A DNA stretch of 28,815 nt from an uncultured Lachnospiraceae bacterium (GCA_910578795.1 CAJTSD010000046.1:1-28815), one strand, 5' to 3'. Positions 16,143 through 23,475 are shown, counted from the stretch's first letter. Numbers and translations: made by a program. The notes: generated from the letters alone by a model not told the origin.

Positions 16143-17030
16143 TTAATTTCCCCCTATCTCAAATTCAATATCTCCTGATGATCCCGGCGCGATTTCGTAG
16201 CGTTCAAAAACGATAACCGGACGATTCGTTTCATTGATATAAAATTTTGTATTTTCCGAAATTCCCGTGAAACCGCCTTCTTCTGCCGTAAAAAAGAGTT
16301 CTCCGGCTTTTTGGCGTTCGGTAATCTGCTTCCGGATCTGCGCATTCGCCAGTTCCATATAGTCACTGCCAAGGATATCCTTTAATGTAACAAGTTCTCC
16401 GGTGTTTACGTCTAAATTATAATAGTTTGTTTCACTGTAAGCATTTGTCCAGCTTTCGGTTCCTCTTATCACAACGGAAAGATAGTCGCTGTTTTGCTGC
16501 TTTATTTCATAATTGACCGTAATTTTTATGTTGTGCTGCGCCCATTCTTCCGGCGTTCCTCCGGTTCCCAAAAAGGCGGTTCTGTATTCCTCTGCACGTA
16601 AAACCGCGTCGTCGGCATACTGGCTGCACAGCGCAAGGATTTCCTGATTGATGTTATCCGCCGTTATTTTGGTATCCGCCGCAATCATTTCAATTGTCGG
16701 AATTTCAACAGAAACTGCAATATCGTTTTTTTCCGTTTCGTAAGAGCGGAATGTCAATACGCGTGCCAGTCCCCCGATTACGGGAAGCTGCGCTGCCTCC
16801 TTGGCAAATACCGGACTTATATTTAAAGCTGCCGTGAAAAGAATACATGCCGCAGCCGCCGTCGCTTCCACACGGCGGATCACTTTTTGAAACCGTTGCC
16901 TTTGAATGGCTTTGCGCTTTTCTTCCCACTGCCTTTGTGATTTTTGAATCTCCTGTTGTATCCGGACATTAAGCTCCTTTGGAATAGGAATTTGATTATA
17001 ATTTTCTTTCATTTTCTCTAATCTGCTCAT
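16143..17030 (-). CDS. rsiV: RsiV-like anti-sigma factor (DUF4163/DUF3298)
   Basis: 295 residues. The N-terminal cytoplasmic part (1 to about 52, starting MSRLEKMKENYNQIPIPKEL) should hold the sigma factor. A single membrane segment (about 54-76) ends ISPVFA followed by KEAAQLP, resembling the signal-peptidase site of RsiV. The outer part has a DUF4163-like region (about 100-190) and a DUF3298-like region (about 200-290, YYNLDVNTGELVTLKDIL, KFYINETNRPVIVFE, YEIAPGSSG). In Bacillus subtilis, RsiV binds lysozyme and is then cut by signal peptidase and RasP to free SigV. The same logic is inferred here. Its start overlaps the sigma gene stop by 4 bp (ATGA), and its stop is one base before the lipoprotein start. 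Confidence 0.85.
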   Translation of the reverse strand: MSRLEKMKENYNQIPIPKELNVRIQQEIQKSQRQWEEKRKAIQRQRFQKVIRRVEATAAAACILFTAALNISPVFAKEAAQLPVIGGLARVLTFRSYETEKNDIAVSVEIPTIEMIAADTKITADNINQEILALCSQYADDAVLRAEEYRTAFLGTGGTPEEWAQHNIKITVNYEIKQQNSDYLSVVIRGTESWTNAYSETNYYNLDVNTGELVTLKDILGSDYMELANAQIRKQITERQKAGELFFTAEEGGFTGISENTKFYINETNRPVIVFERYEIAPGSSGDIEFEIGGN

Positions 17031-17527
17031 AAATCTACCTCCTGAATTGTTTCTTTTAACTGTTTTAAACCCCGATAAAGCTTCGTTTTAACCGTATTCA
17101 GGTTTAATCCGGTAATGTCGGAAATCTCTTTTAACGACAGCTCTTCAAAAAATCGAAGCTTGATGATTTCCTGCACATCGGACTCTAAGCTGTCTAATTC
17201 CTTTTCAATATCATCTTCTGCTTCATAGCCCTTTTCATAATACATCACCTCCTGTTGTGCGGTGTCAATGGATAAAGAAGTCCTGCTGCGTTTTTTCAAA
17301 ACAAGAAAACATTCGTTGATTAAAATTTTATAAAACCATGTCTTAACCGCGTCTGCGTTTTTGATGCTTTCATGTGCCTCCAATGCCTTACAGACCGCGC
17401 TTTGGACGGCGTCAAGGGAATCCTCCTGATGCTTGGTATAACTGTATGCTATCCGGTAAAAACGGTCTTGGTTTTCGAGGATATACTGTATCAGCCGTTC
17501 ATATAATATTTGCTTCATCTTTGCCAC
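17027..17527 (-). CDS. sigV: ECF sigma factor, SigV-like
   Basis: 166 residues. Sigma-70 region 2 spans about 12-80 (RFYRIAYSYTKHQEDSLDAV, AVKTWFYKILINECF). Region 4 spans about 107-160 (VQEIIKLRFFEELSLKEISD, then LNLNTVKTKLYRGLKQLKE). It lacks region 3, as in ECF factors. The partner anti-sigma gene overlaps by 4 bp, and its RsiV type points to a SigV-like, cell-envelope or lysozyme response. GGACG lies a short way ahead of the ATG. The upstream DNA contains a TGAAAC motif of the ECF type, so autoregulation is likely. Confidence 0.88.
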   Translation of the reverse strand: MAKMKQILYERLIQYILENQDRFYRIAYSYTKHQEDSLDAVQSAVCKALEAHESIKNADAVKTWFYKILINECFLVLKKRSRTSLSIDTAQQEVMYYEKGYEAEDDIEKELDSLESDVQEIIKLRFFEELSLKEISDITGLNLNTVKTKLYRGLKQLKETIQEVDL

Positions 17528-17550
17528 GTCCTTTCTGTTTTACTCTTTTA

Positions 17551-17584
17551 CTATATAGATTTTTTTGGTATCTGAAAAGTTTCA
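17551..17584 (-). promoter_or_regulatory. Candidate autoregulated ECF promoter
   Basis: On the minus strand TGAAAC (17584-17579) is followed after about 19 bp by TCTATATAG (17559-17551), about 25 bp before the sigma gene. TGAAAC is a common ECF -35 element. The -10 lacks the CGTC seen in Bacillus SigV promoters and the spacing is slightly long. Confidence 0.45.
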
Positions 17585-17619
17585 AAAACGCAAAAAAAGT
17601 TTTTCCTGTAAAATTGTCA

Positions 17620-17648
17620 TTGACAGGGTGCGCGGTTTCTAATATACT
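17620..17648 (+). promoter_or_regulatory. Promoter of the nifS sulfur/Fe-S operon
   Basis: TTGACA (17620-17625), a 17-bp spacer and TATACT (17643-17648) make a near-consensus housekeeping promoter, giving a leader of about 110 nt. I find no S-box or T-box features in that leader. Confidence 0.78.
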
Positions 17649-17652
17649 ATAT

Positions 17653-17688
17653 CATATAAAACATATAGATTAACTAGGAAATAAAACA
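17653..17688 (+). promoter_or_regulatory. Element shared with the DUF1848 gene 2 upstream region (copy 2)
   Basis: ATATAAAACATA, ATTAACTAGG and TAAAACA follow in the order seen at 14500-14536. The element begins 5 bp after the -10 box, covering the expected transcription start, a position suited to a repressor. Rrf2-type regulators (IscR, CymR) are obvious candidates for such an operon, but no match to a known site is claimed. Confidence 0.4.
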
Positions 17689-17763
17689 GGACGAATTGAT
17701 TGTAAAAACCTTTCGATTTTTGTTGTCAGGAATTTACAGTTACATCATAAATGGAGGATTACC

Positions 17764-18966
17764 ATGAATAAACGAATCTATTTAGACAATGCGGCAACGA
17801 CAAAGGTACATGAGGAAGTGTTCACTGCCATGCTTCCTTATTTCACGCAAAGCTACGCGAACCCGTCCGCAATCTACACCTTTGCAGGCGAGGCAAAGAA
17901 AGCGGTAGAAGCGGCAAGGGCGCAGGTCGCAAAGATTATCAATGCCGGTATGGAGGAAATTTATTTCACAGGCTGCGGCAGCGAATCCGATAACTGGGCA
18001 ATCAAAGCCGCCGCCGAGGCGTACCGTGAAAAAGGCAGACATATCATCACAACTAAAATCGAGCACCACGCCGTACTGCATACCTGCCAGTACATGGAAC
18101 GGCAGGGATGGGAGGTGACCTACCTTGACGTGGACGAAAACGGAACCGTTTCCTTAGACGCACTCCAAGCGGCAATCCGTCCCGACACCGTGCTGATATC
18201 CGTGATGACAGCCAACAACGAAATCGGCACCATAGAGCCGATATCAGAGATTGGAAAAATTGCGCGGGAACACGGCGTGCTGTTTCATACGGACGCGGTG
18301 CAGGCGTATGGACATCTTGCGCTTGATGTGGAAGCAATGAATATTGATTTACTTTCTGCGAGCGGTCATAAGCTGAACGGACCGAAAGGCATCGGCATGC
18401 TCTATATTAGAAAGGGCGTAAAAATCCATCCACTTTTGCACGGCGGCGCACAGGAGCGCAACCGGCGCGCAGGGACGCTCAATGTGCCGGGGATTGTGGG
18501 GGTTGGAAAAGCCGCAGAAATTGCGGGGGCGCATATGGAGGAGAAAATTGCGCGGGAAACGATGCTCAGAGATCACCTGATAACACGTGTTTTGGCGGAA
18601 ATTCCACACTCTCGTTTAAATGGTCATCGGACAAACCGCCTTTCCAATAATGCAAATTTTTGTTTTCGTTTTATCGAGGGCGAATCGCTGCTGATTTTAC
18701 TTGACCAGTTAGGTATTTGCGCGTCAAGCGGTTCGGCGTGCACATCGGGCGCACTGGAACCGTCGCACGTGCTGCTTGCAATTGGACTGCCGCATGAAAT
18801 TGCGCATGGTTCGCTTAGACTAACACTCTCGGAAGAAACGACGATGGAGGAGCTGGATTTTGTCGTGGACGAGCTGAAAAAGATTGTCGCGCGGCTGCGT
18901 GACATGTCGCCGTTGTATGAAGATAGTGTGAAAAATACTTCTAAGGCAGCAAAAGACGCTACCTAA
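17764..18966 (+). CDS. nifS: NifS/IscS-type cysteine desulfurase
   Basis: 400 residues, class V aminotransferase fold. It starts MNKRIYLDNAATTKVHEEV, the family N-terminus. The PLP lysine is K203 in SGHKLNGPKG, preceded by HTDAVQAYG. The catalytic cysteine is C326 in SSGSACTSGALEPSHVL, the group I (NifS/IscS) type of loop. The enzyme removes sulfur from L-cysteine, forms a persulfide and passes it to a scaffold, here presumably the NifU/IscU protein encoded next. A ribosome site (TGGAGG) precedes the ATG. It is the first gene of a four-gene operon with enzymes for cysteine, methionine and cystathionine. The last 41 bp of the coding region form one side of a long hairpin. Confidence 0.93.
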   Translation: MNKRIYLDNAATTKVHEEVFTAMLPYFTQSYANPSAIYTFAGEAKKAVEAARAQVAKIINAGMEEIYFTGCGSESDNWAIKAAAEAYREKGRHIITTKIEHHAVLHTCQYMERQGWEVTYLDVDENGTVSLDALQAAIRPDTVLISVMTANNEIGTIEPISEIGKIAREHGVLFHTDAVQAYGHLALDVEAMNIDLLSASGHKLNGPKGIGMLYIRKGVKIHPLLHGGAQERNRRAGTLNVPGIVGVGKAAEIAGAHMEEKIARETMLRDHLITRVLAEIPHSRLNGHRTNRLSNNANFCFRFIEGESLLILLDQLGICASSGSACTSGALEPSHVLLAIGLPHEIAHGSLRLTLSEETTMEELDFVVDELKKIVARLRDMSPLYEDSVKNTSKAAKDAT

Positions 18967-19108
18967 GAAGTATTAAGTTTCACACAGGAAAAACGCAAAG
19001 GACAGCGTTTTTCATAACGATTTGAGATTCCGCAAAGCGGAATCATGGAGGTTAGCATGAAAAATTGTTGATTTTTCATGCGGTAAATTTGTGAAAAGGC
19101 ACAGATTT
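18926..19108 (+). other. Run of five hairpins between nifS and nifU (stem-loop family copy 3)
   Basis: H1 (18926-18985): GTGTGAAA/TTTCACAC, then AATACTTCT/AGAAGTATT, then GGCAGC/GCTACC, with loop AAAAGAC (18951-18957) and an AAG bulge on the 3' side as in copy 2. H2 (18989-19012): AAAAACGC/GCGTTTTT, loop AAAGGACA. H3 (19026-19044): GATTCCGC/GCGGAATC, loop AAA. H4 (19055-19081): GCATGAAAAA/TTTTTCATGC. H5 (19085-19108): AAATTTGTG/CACAGATTT, loop AAAAGG. H1 includes the nifS stop codon. H2 could act as a weak terminator, since its stem ends in Ts. The nifU ribosome site lies after H5. Confidence 0.78.
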
Positions 19109-19131
19109 GCAAAAATAATGGAGGGAAAACA

Positions 19132-19569
19132 ATGTACAGTGAAAAAGTAATGGATCATTTTAACAACCCGAGAAATGTCGGCGAACTCGAAAATCCGAGC
19201 GGCGTCGGAACGGTTGGAAACGCGAAATGTGGCGACATTATGCGGATTTATTTGGATATAGATAATCTGGGTGTGATACAGGACGCAAAGTTTAAAACAT
19301 TCGGCTGCGGGGCGGCAGTTGCGACAAGCAGCATGGCGACGGAGCTTGTGAAAGGCAAGACCGTGCAGGAGGCGCTTACGGTTACAAACAAGGCAGTTAT
19401 GGAGGCTTTGGACGGACTTCCGCCCGTCAAGGTGCACTGCTCTTTGCTTGCGGAGGAGGCGATTCACGCCGCATTGTGGGATTACGCAAAAAAACACGGC
19501 ATCGAAATTGCCGGGCTCAAGCCGCCTGTGGAAGACGTTGACGAGCGGGAGGAAGAGGACGAAGAATAG
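19132..19569 (+). CDS. nifU: NifU/IscU-type Fe-S cluster scaffold
   Basis: 145 residues; it begins MYSEKVMDHFNNPRNVGEL, the IscU/NifU N-terminal signature. The three cluster ligands are C33 (NAKCGD), C59 (FGCGAA) and C103 (KVHCSLLAEEA), with the usual aspartate D35. It receives sulfur from the desulfurase encoded upstream and builds clusters for transfer to apo-proteins. It lacks the C-terminal Nfu domain of full NifU and the LPPVK chaperone motif is close to canonical (GLPPVKVHC). The acidic tail (VDEREEEDEE) is longer than usual. AGGG precedes the ATG. It lies 165 bp after nifS, across a run of hairpins. Confidence 0.92.
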   Translation: MYSEKVMDHFNNPRNVGELENPSGVGTVGNAKCGDIMRIYLDIDNLGVIQDAKFKTFGCGAAVATSSMATELVKGKTVQEALTVTNKAVMEALDGLPPVKVHCSLLAEEAIHAALWDYAKKHGIEIAGLKPPVEDVDEREEEDEE

Positions 19570-19659
19570 AGGAATGAGGAAAACGATACAAAAATGATTG
19601 CATAAAGTAAAACAAAATGAAGGATAAGGGAACAAGCATAAAAAACAAAGGAGAACACA

Positions 19660-20835
19660 ATGGCAAGAGGAATTGGAACGAAATGCATTCACTTAGAAGA
19701 AACAGAAGGACAAACCACCCACTACGGCGCAATCAGCTATCCGATTTATCAGACGGCAACTTACGCGCACCCTGCCGTCGGTGAAAGCACGGGCTACGAC
19801 TATAGCCGCTTGCAAAATCCCACAAGAGCGCAGCTTGAACGCGTCATGGCGTCGCTGGAAAACGGCGTTGACGCGCTCGCGCTTTCCAGTGGAATGGCGG
19901 CAATCTCCCTGCTAATGGAGTTGTTTGCGCCAAATGACCACCTGATTATCGATGCCGATTTGTACGGCGGCAGCATTCGCCTGTTTGAACATGTTTCCAA
20001 GAAAAACGGCATTCAATTTTCGCGCGTGGACTGCTGGCGGGAGGACGTGGAACAATTCATTAACGACCGTACTAAAGCGGTCTATATCGAAACACCGACT
20101 AATCCGATGATGAACGTGACCAACATTGCGAAGGTTGCAAACATTACGAAAAAGCACAATATTTTACTGATTGTGGACAATACTTTTTTATCTCCTTATT
20201 TTCAAAATCCGCTCGACTTGGGCGCGGACATTGTTGTGCATAGCGGAACAAAATATTTGGGCGGACACAATGACACGCTTGCAGGATTTCTCGTGACAAA
20301 CAGAACCGACCTCAGTGAACGTCTGCGTTTTCTGATCAAAACAACAGGCGCGGGGCTTGCGCCGCTTGACAGTTGGCTGATTTTGCGCGGTATCAAAACA
20401 CTGGGGATACGCATGGAAAAGGCGCAGGCAAATGCAATCAGAATTGCAAAGTGGCTCAAGGAGCAAAAATCCGTGATAAAGGTTATCTATCCCGCATTGC
20501 CGGAACACCCCGGATATGATATTATGAAACAACAGGCACGCGGCTTTGGCGCAATGCTGACCGTTCAAGTGGAAAGCAAAGAGTTTGCGCTTGCGGTTTT
20601 GGAGCGGGTGCGTATGATTAAGTACGCGGAAAGCTTAGGCGGCGTGGAAACGCTGATTACTTATCCGGCAACGCAGACACATGCGGACGTTCCGGCAGAA
20701 ATCCGTGAGCGAAACGGTATCACGGAAAGCACGCTGCGTCTTTCCGTGGGCATTGAGGACGCAGAGGATTTGCTTGACGAACTGGGTAAGGCGTTTAAAG
20801 CAACTAAGGCAGTAAATGGAATAAAATACGATTAA
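19660..20835 (+). CDS. Trans-sulfuration PLP enzyme (cystathionine gamma-synthase / lyase family)
   Basis: 391 residues of the Cys/Met-metabolism PLP family. Motifs are YDYSRLQNPTR (46-56), ALSSGMAAIS, DLYGGSIRLF, the ETPTNPMMNV segment, IVDNTFLSPYFQNPLDLGAD, and the PLP lysine K198 in SGTKYLGGHND, then SLGGVETLITYPATQTH and LRLSVGIED. The length fits cystathionine gamma-synthase, gamma-lyase or beta-lyase better than O-acetylhomoserine sulfhydrylase (about 425). Which direction it runs cannot be decided from sequence. With the desulfurase upstream and a PatB-type C-S lyase downstream, either methionine synthesis from cysteine (synthase, then beta-lyase) or recovery of cysteine is possible. 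AAAGGAG precedes the ATG. Its last 32 coding bases are part of a stem-loop. Confidence 0.88.
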   Translation: MARGIGTKCIHLEETEGQTTHYGAISYPIYQTATYAHPAVGESTGYDYSRLQNPTRAQLERVMASLENGVDALALSSGMAAISLLMELFAPNDHLIIDADLYGGSIRLFEHVSKKNGIQFSRVDCWREDVEQFINDRTKAVYIETPTNPMMNVTNIAKVANITKKHNILLIVDNTFLSPYFQNPLDLGADIVVHSGTKYLGGHNDTLAGFLVTNRTDLSERLRFLIKTTGAGLAPLDSWLILRGIKTLGIRMEKAQANAIRIAKWLKEQKSVIKVIYPALPEHPGYDIMKQQARGFGAMLTVQVESKEFALAVLERVRMIKYAESLGGVETLITYPATQTHADVPAEIRERNGITESTLRLSVGIEDAEDLLDELGKAFKATKAVNGIKYD

Positions 20836-20848
20836 GACACTGCCTAAG
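20804..20848 (+). other. Stem-loop family copy 4, overlapping a stop codon
   Basis: CTAAGGCAGT (20804-20813) pairs with ACTGCCTAAG (20839-20848), with one mismatch. The loop begins AAA and ends AGAC with 18 extra bases between (20817-20834), as if the AAAAGAC loop of the other copies had been split by an insert. The arms are nearly the same as in copy 3 (CTAAGGCAGC...CTAAG). The stop codon of the trans-sulfuration gene lies in the loop. Confidence 0.6.
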
Positions 20849-20890
20849 GGTTCTTGAATGTACTGATGATAATAGGGAGGTTATGGAAAT

Positions 20891-22069
20891 ATGGCGGAGA
20901 GAAATCTTGATTTTGACAAAGTAATCAATCGAAAAAACACGGATTGTATAAAATACGATTTTGCAAAGCAGCGCGGACTGCCGGAAGATGTGCTTCCGTT
21001 TTGGGTGGCGGACATGGATTTTGAAGTTTCTTCGTATATTGAGGACGCGCTGGCAGCGCGCGTACGGCACGGTATTTTTGGATACAGTGACTGTAGTGCG
21101 CATTATTTTGAAGCGGTGCAAGGCTGGCTGAAAGCGCATCACAACTGGGAGCCGCAGGAGGAATGGCTCGTCAAAACGCCCGGCATTGTCTTTGCGCTTG
21201 CAATGGCAGTTAAGGCGTATACCGGTCAGGGGGACGGCGTATTAATCCAATCGCCGGTCTATTATCCGTTTTCGAGGGTCGTTGCGGATAATGGCAGAAG
21301 GGTTGTGAGCAATTCTTTATACCTTGGAGAGGACAATCGCTATCACATTGATTTTGCGGACTTTGAACAAAAAATCATAGCGGAAAAAATCAGTCTGTTT
21401 TTCCTGTGCAATCCGCATAACCCCGTCGGGCGCGTGTGGACAAAAGAGGAGCTGACAAGACTTGGCGACATTTGCGTGAAACATAATGTGGTTGTGGTCA
21501 GCGATGAAATTCATCACGACTTTATATGGTCGGGTGCGCATGAGGTTTTTACAAACATCAAAAAAGAGTACGAGGAAATCAGCATAACCTGCACTTCCCC
21601 AAGCAAGACCTTTAATATCGCCGGACTGCAGATATCCAACATTTTTATTCCAAACGATACGCTGCGGCGCAAATTCCAACGCGAACTGGACGCAGCGGGG
21701 ACAAGCCAGGTAGGTGTAATGGGACTTGTGGCGTGCGAAGCGGCATACAGAAACGGCGGCGAATGGTATCAGGCAATGTGCGCTTATGTCAGGGATAATA
21801 TTGCATTTGTAAAACAGTATGTGAAGGAGCACCTTGCAGGGGTGACAATGATTGAAACGGAAGGAACCTATTTAGTGTGGCTGGATTTCCGCGCAACCGG
21901 GCTTTCGGCGGAGGAACTGGACAGGCGCATTATCCATGAGGCGAAGCTATGGCTCGACAGCGGCGAAATTTTCGGAGAAAGAGGAAAAGGGTTTCAGCGG
22001 ATTAATGTGGCGTGTCCGAGGAGCGTGCTGAACGAAGGACTCGAGCGGCTGCAGGTGGTGGTACAATAA
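20891..22069 (+). CDS. patB: MalY/PatB-type C-S lyase (cystathionine beta-lyase-like)
   Basis: 392 residues, fold type I aminotransferase class I/II, PatB subfamily. Motifs are LPFWVADMDFEVSSYIEDAL near the N-terminus, FGYSD, the QSPVYYPF segment, LCNPHNPVGRVWTKEEL, VSDEIHHDFIW, and the PLP lysine K239 in SPSKTFNIAGLQ; the end has FQRINVACPRS. PatB enzymes split cystathionine or other cysteine S-conjugates to give a thiol or sulfide, pyruvate and ammonia. It closes the operon 55 bp after the trans-sulfuration gene and is followed by a terminator. GGGAGG lies about 10 nt before the ATG. A regulator-only MalY-type role is less likely in this context. Confidence 0.9.
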   Translation: MAERNLDFDKVINRKNTDCIKYDFAKQRGLPEDVLPFWVADMDFEVSSYIEDALAARVRHGIFGYSDCSAHYFEAVQGWLKAHHNWEPQEEWLVKTPGIVFALAMAVKAYTGQGDGVLIQSPVYYPFSRVVADNGRRVVSNSLYLGEDNRYHIDFADFEQKIIAEKISLFFLCNPHNPVGRVWTKEELTRLGDICVKHNVVVVSDEIHHDFIWSGAHEVFTNIKKEYEEISITCTSPSKTFNIAGLQISNIFIPNDTLRRKFQRELDAAGTSQVGVMGLVACEAAYRNGGEWYQAMCAYVRDNIAFVKQYVKEHLAGVTMIETEGTYLVWLDFRATGLSAEELDRRIIHEAKLWLDSGEIFGERGKGFQRINVACPRSVLNEGLERLQVVVQ

Positions 22070-22080
22070 AAAAGTGTTTT

Positions 22081-22131
22081 AAAAATTCCCTTGTTTTTTG
22101 CTTTTATGGGCATGATGCGAGGGGATTTTTT
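22081..22131 (+). terminator. Terminator of the nifS operon
   Basis: AAAAATTCCCTTG (22081-22093) pairs, with two G-U pairs, with CGAGGGGATTTTT (22118-22130). A T-run closes it. Confidence 0.7.
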
Positions 22132-22226
22132 GATAAAACTGACAGCCGTTTTAAAAGGCAAAATGGGGGGTGTTTTTCGTAGTAAGGATAGGAAATGTAT
22201 GGTAAAATTTTAGATAGTGAAAGAGA

Positions 22227-22583
22227 ATGGATTTGCGGTTTTATGCCTATTCTGACAGCACAAAAAGAGGAGTTTGTGATAAGAAAATTGAACTTGGAAA
22301 GCAGTTAGGGCTTGAAATAAGAGTGGAGAAAGGGCATCAATTTTACTGGTATTCCTATGCGGTACAGAAAAAGGGAAATATCTATTATGTTTATGAGAGT
22401 GAGATTGCAGAGGAAAATATGGCGGCAGAGGTTTTTGATTATGAAGATGTGTTTCGATACGCAAGTTTAGAGGACGTTAAAAGGCATTTTCCATGTAAAT
22501 ATGGAACCTGTTTTAAGGATATTCATGTTCTTAAAGGAGAACGCATTTTTAATGTTGATTTTTACGATGTTTTGTACACATGA
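22227..22583 (+). CDS. Uncharacterised protein, possibly immunity-like
   Basis: 118 residues starting MDLRFYAYSDSTKRGV, with GAAAGAGA just ahead of the ATG as a weak ribosome site. Aromatic and acidic, it has no signal peptide or membrane segment; segments include HQFYWYSYAVQKKGNIYYVY and a C-terminal FKDIHVLKGERIFNVDFYD. I do not recognise the family. Its size, composition and position at the start of a block with Imm42- and DUF6896-like genes make an immunity-type protein conceivable, but no motif proves this. Base composition is more AT-rich than the sulfur operon before it. Confidence 0.6.
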   Translation: MDLRFYAYSDSTKRGVCDKKIELGKQLGLEIRVEKGHQFYWYSYAVQKKGNIYYVYESEIAEENMAAEVFDYEDVFRYASLEDVKRHFPCKYGTCFKDIHVLKGERIFNVDFYDVLYT

Positions 22584-22728
22584 AAATTTAGTTGAAGTGT
22601 GCATATGTTGGTGCTAAGATAGTGACAATAAAAAAGCAAACCATTTGCAATATTTAAAAATAATCTGAGGATTGGCAGGAGAAAGGTGGCATCTACTCAG
22701 CGTAAAACGCTTTTGAATGGAGAAAAAA

Positions 22729-23475
22729 ATGAAATCACAACTACGATTGAATGCAAATCATTTAAAATTGATTGCGATTATTGCTATGACGATAGACCAT
22801 GCAAGCGATTTGATTTATCCCGGTTTTCCGGCGGAACCGGGAGCAATTGGATTACATATTGTCGGGCGTTTGACGGCTCCCATTATGTGGTTTTTCGTGT
22901 GTGAGGGATATCATTACACGCATGATGTAAAAAAGTATATGCTGCGAATGGGAGTTTTTGCCATCATTTCGCATTTTGCATATTGTTTTGCATTCGGAAT
23001 AAACCCAATCCCATTCAGCACGGGGATTTTTAATCAGACAAGTGTCATGTACCCGCTTTTTGTTGCAGTTCTCATCATGTGGTTGCAGGATAATGATTTG
23101 CCAATGAAGAATTGGGTAAAGAACACAATCATCTTTGTATTGGTTTGGAGTGCTTTCCCCGCAGATTGGAGCTGCATAGCAGTATTGGCAATATTGGAAA
23201 TGTATAAGAAAAGGGGAAACTTAAATGCGCAGATAAAAGTAATGCTTCTGTTTGTTGCGATCTATGCGGCAGTATCGTTTTTCTTTGTAAGCAAGGTTTA
23301 TGCCTTGGTGCAGATTGGTGTTTTGTTGGTCTATCCTGTGTTAAGGCTATACAATGGCGAAAGAGGGAACGCAAAATGGATGAAATGGTTTTTCTATCTG
23401 TATTATCCAATCCATTTGATTTTTATTGGAGTGCTTCGCGTCTGTATTTATGGCGATATCAGTTTATTGTTTTAG
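22729..23475 (+). CDS. TraX-family membrane protein
   Basis: 248 residues with about seven membrane segments. The start at 22729 is preferred over ATG 22717 because GGAG (22719-22722) lies 6 nt before it. The opening HLKLIAIIAMTIDHASDLIY and GRLTAPIMWFFVCEGYHYT, then a C-terminal WFFYLYYPIHLIFIG, are the TraX hallmarks. TraX of F plasmid N-acetylates pilin; chromosomal Firmicute members are common and are presumably membrane acyltransferases of unknown substrate, so no conjugative role should be assumed. A possible promoter is TTGAAG (22592-22597), 17 bp, TAAGAT (22615-22620). Confidence 0.85.
   Translation: MKSQLRLNANHLKLIAIIAMTIDHASDLIYPGFPAEPGAIGLHIVGRLTAPIMWFFVCEGYHYTHDVKKYMLRMGVFAIISHFAYCFAFGINPIPFSTGIFNQTSVMYPLFVAVLIMWLQDNDLPMKNWVKNTIIFVLVWSAFPADWSCIAVLAILEMYKKRGNLNAQIKVMLLFVAIYAAVSFFFVSKVYALVQIGVLLVYPVLRLYNGERGNAKWMKWFFYLYYPIHLIFIGVLRVCIYGDISLLF

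Noticed and set aside
17649..17763. S-box (SAM) riboswitch or T-box before the sulfur operon
   Set aside because: The leader of about 110 nt has no S-box core, no T-box sequence and no terminator/antiterminator pair; only a weak TGTAAA/TTTACA pairing is seen.
22686..22904. Alternative-frame ORF over the TraX start
   Set aside because: It is in another frame of a clear membrane protein gene and matches nothing.
22729..23475. TraX as evidence for a conjugative element here
   Set aside because: TraX-family proteins are common chromosomal genes in Firmicutes, and no transfer genes are near.
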